Source: Puniceicoccales bacterium (GTDB lineage: Bacteria > Verrucomicrobiota > Verrucomicrobiia > Opitutales > JAIRKQ01). Taken from it: DNA of 7,328 bases. The DNA lies in NCBI GenBank assembly GCA_031273725.1, contig JAISRG010000081.1, positions 1 through 7,328 of the forward strand, read 5' to 3'. The notes under the pieces were generated by a model that saw only the letters and a list, made by a program, of their open reading frames with translations, made no database searches and was not told where the DNA came from. The position numbers were made by a program, and so were the translations under genes. Of the stretch, positions 1 to 6,132 are shown piece by piece (the stretch's first letter is position 1; every line of letters begins with the position of its first letter).

Positions 1-51
1 GGCTTGAATTTTACAATTATCCGCTAATCCGCTTAATTTCAGACTTCAAAT
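1..51. other. Non-coding flank downstream of tRNA-fMet
   Basis: This short stretch lies 3' of the initiator tRNA on the minus strand. I see no open frame worth calling. It holds a small imperfect direct repeat, ccgctaat / ccgcttaat on the plus strand at about 21-37. No stem followed by a T-run that would make a convincing intrinsic terminator for the tRNA transcript is visible. The next gene lies outside the window. Confidence 0.5.
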
Positions 52-128
52 TGGGTGCAGGGGTTGGATTTGAACCAACGACCTTCAGGTTATGAGCCTG
101 ACAAGCTACCAGACTGCTCCACCCTGCG
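52..128 (-). tRNA. Initiator tRNA-Met (fMet), anticodon CAU
   Basis: The 77-nt gene folds as a complete cloverleaf and delivers formyl-methionine to the start codon. Initiator hallmarks are visible: an unpaired C1/A72 at the top of the acceptor stem, a purine-pyrimidine A11-U24 pair in the D stem, the 17a insertion, anticodon CAU (complement of 92-94) in a CUCAUAA loop, and close identity to the classical bacterial fMet sequence. T stem GTTGG/CCAAC is perfect. CCA is encoded (54-52). Two departures from the usual pattern are seen. The anticodon stem has A29-U41, G30-C40, G31-C39 rather than three G-C pairs, and position 73 reads C (plus-strand g55) rather than A. D-stem pair 10-25 is a G-U wobble. 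Otherwise there is no sign of decay. It lies 141 nt downstream of ispF on the same strand and probably has its own promoter. Confidence 0.97.
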
Positions 129-144
129 ATAAAACATATGAAGT

Positions 145-172
145 TCAATATCTTCTCCTGTTGCGTTGTCAA
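145..172 (-). promoter_or_regulatory. Candidate sigma70-type promoter of tRNA-fMet
   Basis: On the minus strand a perfect TTGACA (172-167) is followed, after 16 nt, by TATTGA (150-145), which matches three of six positions of the -10 consensus including the leading TAT. Initiation about 7 nt further on would fall near 138, giving a leader of roughly 10 nt before the mature tRNA 5' end at 128. The strong -35 and the short leader suit a stable-RNA promoter. The weak -10 keeps the confidence moderate, and read-through from ispF is the alternative. Confidence 0.4.
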
Positions 173-254
173 CTACCAAATTGCTTTTTCTGCGCTAATC
201 GCAAAAAGAAATTCAGAAACCCCGAATCAAGTCTTGTTGTAATCAAGGGATTGG

Positions 255-269
255 ACACATTGAATGTGT
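255..269. repeat. Perfect 15-nt palindrome just after the ispF stop
   Basis: The arms acacatt and aatgtgt flank a single central base, giving perfect dyad symmetry. The palindrome begins directly after the ispF TAA on the minus strand. As RNA it could form six pairs with a UCA loop, but no run of U follows. It may be a weak 3'-end stabilising hairpin or a dimeric-protein site; chance is also possible in AT-rich DNA. Confidence 0.35.
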
Positions 270-752
270 TTATATATTTGCTATAAGGATGGCGTTTGCG
301 ATGGAAGCAATGGCCTCACCTGCTCCAATTGCTCCAATACCTTCATTGGTTGTCGCTTTTAATCCGATGTCTTCACCATTTATCTGCAATATTGCAGCAA
401 TGGATTCTCGAATTTTATTAAGATGTGGAGATAGTTTGGGTTCTTGGGCGATAATAACAATGTCTATGTTGGAAATTTTATAACACCTTTCGATTACCAT
501 ATTGTGGGCATATTCCAAAATTTTTCTTGAATCAAAATCTTTGGTCCATGCTTCTGTATCGGGAAATACTTCACCAATATTTGGCAATCCCAATGCTCCC
601 AAAAGAGCATCGGATATCGCATGTATGACCACATCGGCGTCGGAATGGCCAAGTAAACCTTTATGAAAATCAATCGTAACTCCTCCAAGTATCAATTGAC
701 GTCCAATAGCCAATCTATGGATATCATATCCAATACCAACTTTTATCTTCAC
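270..752 (-). CDS. ispF: 2-C-methyl-D-erythritol 2,4-cyclodiphosphate synthase (IspF)
   Basis: IspF is a cytoplasmic homotrimeric enzyme of the MEP isoprenoid pathway. It converts 4-diphosphocytidyl-methylerythritol 2-phosphate to the 2,4-cyclodiphosphate with release of CMP. From the GTG at 752 the product is 160 aa, the normal family length, beginning KIKVGIGYDIH. The metal ligands D10, H12 and H44 are visible, as are the HSDADVVIHA motif (36-45), FPDT, DSR, the IIAQxPKLxPH stretch and the C-terminal KATTNEG...GAGEAI motif. It therefore looks fully active. No ATG start exists. A TTG at 809 would add 19 non-conserved residues, and the frame is open back to 902 inside the upstream gene. The GTG is chosen because homologues begin just before the VGIGYD strand; no Shine-Dalgarno supports either start. 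The upstream gene carries an IspD-like domain, so this resembles an ispDF pair with an unusual first partner. Confidence 0.96.
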   Translation of the reverse strand: MKIKVGIGYDIHRLAIGRQLILGGVTIDFHKGLLGHSDADVVIHAISDALLGALGLPNIGEVFPDTEAWTKDFDSRKILEYAHNMVIERCYKISNIDIVIIAQEPKLSPHLNKIRESIAAILQINGEDIGLKATTNEGIGAIGAGEAIASIANAILIANI

Positions 753-846
753 CCGTGGAACTATTGGAAGAATTTTGATATTGGCAAGATTGCAGGAGAA
801 ATTTTCCAAATGGGAAAAAAGTAATTCGGTGATCGAGATAAAAGTT

Positions 847-2232
847 TTAGGGAACAGAAACGGGATCGATGTGAGAATTACCCTGGGATTGCCGTATGTC
901 TATGACCTGGCCTGTGTAATTTTGAAGCAGCGTGTGGAGAGATTTTTCTGCCACAAATTCGGGGGATAGCAATGTTTCTGGAGGTTCTTTTCCAAAATTG
1001 GATAGGCGCATTGGTGTAGACGTCCTTGCCGGACTCATTATATTTATTCGAATGCCGTCCGAAATCCATTCTTCCGCTAATGCTTGGGCAAAATTGACGA
1101 TGGCAGCCTTCGTCGAAGAATAAATTGAATAGGAAGCACGGCCCCTGGTATGGGAGCTGGATGTGAAAAATAGCAATGCTCCCTTGGATTGTTTGAGATA
1201 GTCGTAGGATGAGCGGGCAATGTTTATGCACCCAAAGTAATTTGTTTCAACCTCATCCCGGATCTCGGATATTGGTTTATCATTCAAGTTTCCAAGTTTT
1301 AAAATTCCAGTGGTATTGACGATAAAATTTATACATTTCTCCCTGGAGTAAACCATTTCCAACGCTCGTTGAACGGATGACATATTCCGCACGTCAACCC
1401 CATTGGTCCTGGAAAAACCATATGTTTTTGCTTCATATTGCTGTGCCAAATCTGCAATTGCCTTACCGATGCCATAACTACTTCCAAAAATCACCAGTAC
1501 CTTATTTTTCAGCTGTGTTAAATTAGCTCCATGGGATGGCAAATGTTTTACTTGAAATAGCCTATCGGCGATGAAGAGATCAATGGGATAGGTAATTTTG
1601 ATATTGCCCTCTTCCCCTCCAATTACGTGAATTGGGGCGAGGTTAAACATTTTTACCAATCCACAATCGTCGGTAAATTTTAAATTGGACGATTTTTCTG
1701 CCAGGGAATGTGCGTGTTTTATTATTCCCAATTTGAATGCCTGTGGGGTCTGCCCTCTCATAAAAAATTGGCGGGGAGGAATGTCTTCGATTATCATATC
1801 ATCGTTGACAACTATGATCGTGTCAGCCGTTGGAATGGCAACATCCACGGCATCATATTGGTCAAGGGCAGCGATACAATTATTGATTATTTGGTCGGAA
1901 ATCAGAGGACGAACGGCATCATGGATTAAAACTTTTGCTTCTCCATCGACGATTGAACTAACTCCAATGAAGGAACTTTTTTGCCGGGTCTTCCCGCCGA
2001 CTAAAATTTTGCTGATTTTTTTAAAATCATTTTGAGCTAGGATTTTTTTGCAAAAATCAACAAATTGACCATGTACGACTACAATTATTTCATCGATGGA
2101 GCCATTGCGCTCAAAAACACCGATCGAATGTTCCAAAATTGTTCTGCCGGAGATTTTTAAGAATTGTTTGGGCAGATCATTGCCAATGCGTTCGCCGATT
2201 CCAGATGCTAGCAATATTGCGTAAGTTTTCAT
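847..2232 (-). CDS. Bifunctional cytidylyltransferase / SDR reductase, CDP-ribitol synthase-like (Bcs1/Acs1 type)
   Basis: The protein is 461 aa with two domains. Residues 1-226 form an IspD/TarI-fold cytidylyltransferase: nucleotide loop LLASGIGER (7-15), K22 in LPKQF, HDAVRP (104-109), GQTPQAF (160-166), TDDC (187-190) and NIKIT (210-214). After a short linker, residues 243-450 are a short-chain dehydrogenase: FGSSYGIG cofactor loop (249-256), NTTG (306-309), N331, S358, and Y371-x3-K375, so the full catalytic set is present. In Haemophilus Bcs1/Acs1 this domain order reduces ribulose-5-phosphate to ribitol-5-phosphate and couples it to CTP, giving CDP-ribitol. The TDDC and PARTSTPMR features fit that group by my recollection. 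Its ATG overlaps the upstream TGA as ATGA, implying translational coupling with the phosphotransferase-like gene, the likely consumer of its product. Because ispF follows directly, automatic annotation may call it ispD. A dual or MEP role cannot be excluded from sequence. Fusion architecture is certain; substrate is inferred. Confidence 0.92.
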   Translation of the reverse strand: MKTYAILLASGIGERIGNDLPKQFLKISGRTILEHSIGVFERNGSIDEIIVVVHGQFVDFCKKILAQNDFKKISKILVGGKTRQKSSFIGVSSIVDGEAKVLIHDAVRPLISDQIINNCIAALDQYDAVDVAIPTADTIIVVNDDMIIEDIPPRQFFMRGQTPQAFKLGIIKHAHSLAEKSSNLKFTDDCGLVKMFNLAPIHVIGGEEGNIKITYPIDLFIADRLFQVKHLPSHGANLTQLKNKVLVIFGSSYGIGKAIADLAQQYEAKTYGFSRTNGVDVRNMSSVQRALEMVYSREKCINFIVNTTGILKLGNLNDKPISEIRDEVETNYFGCINIARSSYDYLKQSKGALLFFTSSSHTRGRASYSIYSSTKAAIVNFAQALAEEWISDGIRINIMSPARTSTPMRLSNFGKEPPETLLSPEFVAEKSLHTLLQNYTGQVIDIRQSQGNSHIDPVSVP

Positions 2233-3602
2233 GTAATTTTCAATTCTTTTTGTAAATGGTCAAATACGCACTTGCTGGCAGTTTCGTCGGACATTAATTT
2301 CAGCTTTGTCATTTGTTCCGAGCGCTTGGTGGCCATGAAATCATTTCCTTCTATTATTACCTGCGAAAATAGTTTCTCAAGTTCGGCATTGCTGTGAATT
2401 TGATAGTAGGTCCCAATTATATTTTTAGCGAAATCACTGAACGGAACAGTTTGGGTTTCACTTCTCAAATGGAACACCGGTTTCCCAGTTGGGAAATAGT
2501 CTGCTAAAAAAGAAATGCAGTCGGTTATTAGGCAGTCTGAAGTTTTGAACAAATCGAAATAGTCTCCTCCTCGAAAAATCGTTCCATATTTTTCCCATTC
2601 GCCGTAGTATTCATCGAGTTCCTGTTGTGTCATAATGCCATCTGCGACCACGCTATAGTTGAACTTCGGATGGGGGTTTATCACCCATGTGGTCTGCGGG
2701 TACATGCTGGCTAAATTCAAAATAAATCGTCCATTTTGATGGAACGTTGCCATCCTGTGGGAATCTTGAAATGTAAAATGTGGTGCATAAATTATTCTTT
2801 TTTTAGTAGGAGATGTGTCCTTCCAAAATCCCATATGGGGCGTTTTTTTTGAAAAATATCTGTCCAAATGCAAGCTCCCAGAAACTATACAATTGTCGGC
2901 TTTGAACCTATTTTTGTATGATTCCAAATGCTCCGGCGATTCAACAAAGTATTTCCACAAAAATCTGTGAAACGCTTCCAAATAGTCATATTCGCTTTGC
3001 ATCATGTGGAAACAATAGGGTGTATAGCACGTCAGGGCAAAATTTGCAACTCTGTTTATGCTTTGAATGTATTCCAAGTCCCATGGCTGTTCGTAGAAAA
3101 CAATGTCAGGGCTAAAGTTTTTCAAATCAAGAAGACTATCGCTTGCGGAATCATAGGCGCATTTTACATGCATACCAGCATTTTTAAAAAATGAGAAAAT
3201 ATCGTTAAATTCCCCCGTTGTGCCGTAGGGCGCTACTCTTTTTGTTGCCAGAATCAATGGTTCAAAGCGGTTACTGCTATCAAACAAATCGTAGAGGATG
3301 CCGCCATGCCATTTGGGCAGTTCATTGACCAGAAATGCGATTCGTATTTTTCGATATTTGGCGGCTTCTTGTAAATTTTGGAGATGTTGCGCATAGAGAT
3401 TATCTAGAATTCGTCTAGCTTTGATGAATTTAAGACATTTTCTCCACGACATGTGATTTATTTTTGCAAACGTTCTAGCGGCTTCTGCTTTTTTTTTCCT
3501 CTGGATGAAAAATTGGCAGATATTTTTATATAATCTTTGCAAAAAATTATCGTGTCTGTCCGCCTTCTCTATATTTTTGATAATATCATTTACCGTCTGC
3601 AT
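2229..3602 (-). CDS. CDP-glycerol/CDP-ribitol phosphotransferase-like protein (TagB/TagF family)
   Basis: The 457-aa protein resembles the teichoic-acid-type polyol-phosphate transferases (Glyphos_transf family), which move glycerol- or ribitol-phosphate from a CDP donor to a glycan acceptor at the inner face of the membrane. The C-terminal half carries the family landmarks: IIYAPHF (270-276), NPHPKF (309-314), and DLFKTSDCLITD (350-361) followed by a TGKPV turn (372-376). The N-terminal half contains a Rossmann-like start at about 85-95 (KIRIAFLVNELP) and CYTPYCF (192-198) roughly where classical members have their HGTP-like motif, so that motif is not recognisable in standard form. Residues 1-85 are rich in Lys and Arg and probably helical, which could dock the protein on the membrane; no transmembrane segment or signal is seen. 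Length fits a single-domain enzyme. The tight overlap with the CDP-ribitol synthase-like gene points to ribitol-phosphate as donor group, by inference. Acceptor and polymer are unknown. Confidence 0.83.
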   Translation of the reverse strand: MQTVNDIIKNIEKADRHDNFLQRLYKNICQFFIQRKKKAEAARTFAKINHMSWRKCLKFIKARRILDNLYAQHLQNLQEAAKYRKIRIAFLVNELPKWHGGILYDLFDSSNRFEPLILATKRVAPYGTTGEFNDIFSFFKNAGMHVKCAYDSASDSLLDLKNFSPDIVFYEQPWDLEYIQSINRVANFALTCYTPYCFHMMQSEYDYLEAFHRFLWKYFVESPEHLESYKNRFKADNCIVSGSLHLDRYFSKKTPHMGFWKDTSPTKKRIIYAPHFTFQDSHRMATFHQNGRFILNLASMYPQTTWVINPHPKFNYSVVADGIMTQQELDEYYGEWEKYGTIFRGGDYFDLFKTSDCLITDCISFLADYFPTGKPVFHLRSETQTVPFSDFAKNIIGTYYQIHSNAELEKLFSQVIIEGNDFMATKRSEQMTKLKLMSDETASKCVFDHLQKELKIT

Positions 3603-3608
3603 CCTCCT
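3603..3608 (-). promoter_or_regulatory. AGGAGG directly abutting the start codon
   Basis: The minus strand reads AGGAGG immediately followed by ATG (3602-3600) with no spacer. This is the strongest Shine-Dalgarno-like string near any start in the window, but zero spacing is not the normal 5-9 nt. No in-frame ATG, GTG or TTG lies at the expected distance. Either the motif is fortuitous, it works poorly, or initiation uses a non-standard codon slightly downstream. Confidence 0.35.
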
Positions 3609-3644
3609 GCGAAGTAAAAAGAAAATGCAACTCTCATCAAATAA

Positions 3645-6065
3645 TTATTTTGCCCAATATATTCTGCAAGACAGGGGGGGTAAAATTAGCTTCTTGTCCA
3701 CAATTTTATCGAAAATTTCTCGGCCATTTGAGAAAAATTGTTCCTCGTCGGCCAACACAGCATATTGTTGCAAATTTATTTCCCTAAAATCTATGGTACT
3801 TTCGTCGGCATGCGGATTTATGGCAAAAATTAATTGGCCATTTCCAAGAGTATTATCCGCATTGTATGCGAGTGCACATGCGGAATTTACGGTTGATGGC
3901 AAAAAACGAAAATATGTTTTGGTGGGAACTTGGGAAAGGCGCAAAATTGTGCCATGTTTGGACAATCTAAACTTTATGAAGTTTTTGAAATAGTTGTGGG
4001 TGTCACGATGTGTTTCCAACAACCCATAGTCCATGGCATTTAAGTCTCCCCGATTGTAGGTATTGCATACGCCATGCTTGGAAAACAAAAAGTCTTGTCC
4101 GGCTGTTATCATTGGGATGCCAACTGACATCATAAGAATCGCAAGGGCCAACCGAGTGCGCCGCAGATCATTGTCTGTCGGCGCACTACCATTATTGTGC
4201 GGATTTTCCGTTATGCTATCCACCCAGCCCCGGTCATCGTGTGAAGCCACATAATTTACACTTTGACTGGGAAATGTTGATCGAAAATCTAGACTTCCAC
4301 ATAGAAAATATCTTAAACCATCGGAGTTTCCGTTTCCTCTCACGTAATCTTTCACGAACTCCCTATACTCATCATTCCAGACAGAATATGGTAGATGTCG
4401 CATGAAGACACCGATATTGCCACGAAAACTCCATGGCTCTGCTATCAAGATAATTGATTTTTTTACGCATTTCAATCTTTTTTGTAAAATATTTAAAAAA
4501 TCCATCCCCAATAGCTCGGCTAAATCAAATCTAAATCCGTCGATATTATATGTTCTAACTAGGTGTTCCAAGCTGTCTATTATTAGCTTGCGTGCCATTG
4601 GACTTTCCGTTCGAAAATCGTTACCGCAGCCGCTGAAATTCAAAAACTCTCCATTTTTGTTGTGCCTAAAGTAATATGCTCCATCGATATTTTGCAAATG
4701 CCCCGAATCTCCAAAGTGGTTATATACCACATCCAAAATAACGGCGATTCCAGCTCCATGGAAGCTACGGACAGTCTCCCTGAAATCTTGAATCTGGGTG
4801 GCATTCCCCGGATTATTCGCATAGGCACTCGATGGGCAGAACCAATTGGCAGGCATATATCCCCAATGATATTCTTCCTTTGTCCCATAATCAAATTCTT
4901 GCACTGGTTGCAATTCTACACAATTGATCCCCAATCCGCGCAAATAACAGTTTTGGTCGGCCAAATACTTGCTCAAACCTGTGAAATTCAATCTTTCTTC
5001 GGGGGATAAATTCATGGAGGCCCGCGCCAACAAATCTCGCAGGTGGGCCTCCAAAATCACCAGATCCTTGGGATCGGGAGTTATAAAACCATCTTCCGAT
5101 GTTTCAGTGGAAGGCCCATCGGCTATGATAATTCCAGGCCCCTTGCTCGATACGGCAGCCTTTGCATAGGGATCAAGAATCATGGGTGAGCTTTCCCAGC
5201 TACCGTTTCCTTTGGATAAAATTTGGTAAAAATAGTAGCGCCCCCGTAAACATTTGCGAATTTCAACGTGCCAAACCCCGGTATTTGACGGCTGCAAGAA
5301 ATAATATTCCGGTTGAGCAACTTCCCCATCGAAAATTACAACTCTCACATTGGTAGCCCGTGGGGCGAATATCCTAAAAATTGTGGTACTTTTGTTCGCA
5401 CTTGCACCGAGTGGAACGTCGTCATACAGCAACGATATCCATGGAGAAAAATCCACATCCATTGTGGAATTATCGGAAAATTCGACAACCAACGAATCCG
5501 CCAGAGCAATTTTAGGGGATAGGTGATATTGTAAAATATTGTTTCCTGTCACATGGGGATCAAACACAAAATTTCGGGACCCAATCTCGGATGTTTGGAC
5601 ATTGGGTGTATCATCATCGGGGCCATACCAGTCGCCCGTAGAAGAAATAAACTGGAAGTGAAATTGGCTGTTCAACAAAGATTTTTTTATTTTTATACCC
5701 AACAAACTTTTTCCATATACGTTCATTCGGTCAAGTTGCCACTGGGTTGATTGAGGGGCATTTCCCCAACCTGACATTTCACAGGCTAGAAAAATTTTCT
5801 GCGATGTTGGTAAATAGCCTGTATATTTCTCTGGCAAAATAAAAACAATATCATCATCCTGTGAAAAATAACAATGGCCATTGGCAAAATTCTCACCATC
5901 GGGAGTCGTTTCACGAAAAGCTACGGGACTTTCATTGCACAGGATTTTTTGTATGCGATGGACAACATTGGCCACACCATCCAAATCGATACAATATTTC
6001 ACTTGCAGGGTACAATCATCGAGTAAGTAAGCCTGTCGGTTCAACGTTAATGGATGCTTATCCAT
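3645..6065 (-). CDS. GH13 alpha-glucan debranching enzyme, type I pullulanase-like
   Basis: The 806-aa protein should hydrolyse alpha-1,6 branch points in glycogen, starch or pullulan fragments. All four GH13 regions are present: DVVYNH (445-450), FRFD with nucleophile D514, the acid/base E543 in LIAEPW, and HDD with D610. Pullulanase-like stretches include SGCGNDF (478-484), YNIDGFRFDL (506-515), and AGQDFLFSK...NTYNRGDLNAMDY (655-680). The subfamily loop reads YHWGYMP (399-405) instead of the usual YNWGYDP. A CBM48-like beta-sandwich lies at about 220-300, before the barrel. Residues about 85-175 form a second Trp- and Phe-rich module (MSGWG, W109, FHFQF, DWYGPDD) that looks like another starch-binding-type domain. 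A short beta-rich domain ends the protein. No signal peptide or lipobox is visible, so a cytoplasmic enzyme is expected. ATG 6065 is the first possible start because an in-frame TAG lies two codons upstream; no clear Shine-Dalgarno is present. Flanking gaps are 67 nt upstream and 42 nt downstream. Confidence 0.92.
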   Translation of the reverse strand: MDKHPLTLNRQAYLLDDCTLQVKYCIDLDGVANVVHRIQKILCNESPVAFRETTPDGENFANGHCYFSQDDDIVFILPEKYTGYLPTSQKIFLACEMSGWGNAPQSTQWQLDRMNVYGKSLLGIKIKKSLLNSQFHFQFISSTGDWYGPDDDTPNVQTSEIGSRNFVFDPHVTGNNILQYHLSPKIALADSLVVEFSDNSTMDVDFSPWISLLYDDVPLGASANKSTTIFRIFAPRATNVRVVIFDGEVAQPEYYFLQPSNTGVWHVEIRKCLRGRYYFYQILSKGNGSWESSPMILDPYAKAAVSSKGPGIIIADGPSTETSEDGFITPDPKDLVILEAHLRDLLARASMNLSPEERLNFTGLSKYLADQNCYLRGLGINCVELQPVQEFDYGTKEEYHWGYMPANWFCPSSAYANNPGNATQIQDFRETVRSFHGAGIAVILDVVYNHFGDSGHLQNIDGAYYFRHNKNGEFLNFSGCGNDFRTESPMARKLIIDSLEHLVRTYNIDGFRFDLAELLGMDFLNILQKRLKCVKKSIILIAEPWSFRGNIGVFMRHLPYSVWNDEYREFVKDYVRGNGNSDGLRYFLCGSLDFRSTFPSQSVNYVASHDDRGWVDSITENPHNNGSAPTDNDLRRTRLALAILMMSVGIPMITAGQDFLFSKHGVCNTYNRGDLNAMDYGLLETHRDTHNYFKNFIKFRLSKHGTILRLSQVPTKTYFRFLPSTVNSACALAYNADNTLGNGQLIFAINPHADESTIDFREINLQQYAVLADEEQFFSNGREIFDKIVDKKLILPPLSCRIYWAK

Positions 6066-6132
6066 ATGCTAGCGATACAATTTTTTATTTAAACGATGAA
6101 ACACAAAACTTTCGAGAGTCAACTCCTTAACT

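Larger units (their letters stand above)
129..269. other. Intergenic region between ispF and tRNA-fMet
   Basis: This 141-nt spacer contains the candidate tRNA promoter, a 15-nt palindrome immediately after the ispF stop, and a bulged AT-rich hairpin (184-208: six A/T-rich pairs, a 2-nt bulge, then GCG/CGC around a 5-nt loop). None of these has the U-tract of a normal intrinsic terminator in the minus-strand orientation. I see no coding region in it. Confidence 0.6.

Noticed and set aside
184..208. AT-rich bulged hairpin as a possible ispF terminator
   Set aside because: The stem is interrupted by a 2-nt bulge and no U-tract follows in the minus-strand orientation.
1685..2035. A 116-codon plus-strand open frame antisense to the cytidylyltransferase domain
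   Set aside because: It lies wholly inside a strongly supported minus-strand gene, shows no recognisable domain, and is best explained as a shadow frame.
847..2232. Calling the fusion simply IspD
   Set aside because: The fused complete SDR domain, TDDC motif and overlap with a polyol-phosphate transferase-like gene fit the CDP-ribitol synthase group better, although an MEP role cannot be excluded.
3674..3680. G7 run near the 3' end of the debranching-enzyme gene as a phase-variation tract
   Set aside because: It falls about 10 codons before the stop, so slippage would change only the extreme C-terminus and is unlikely to act as a switch.
3505..3993. A 162-codon plus-strand frame spanning the junction of the pullulanase-like and phosphotransferase-like genes
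   Set aside because: It runs antisense across two real genes and the gap between them and has no recognisable motif. The hydrophobic start is the reverse of Lys-rich codons.
6066..6132. A TTGACT in the gap before the debranching enzyme as a -35 element
   Set aside because: No acceptable -10 hexamer lies 16-18 nt downstream; the AT-rich TTTAAAT is too far away, so I do not call a promoter.
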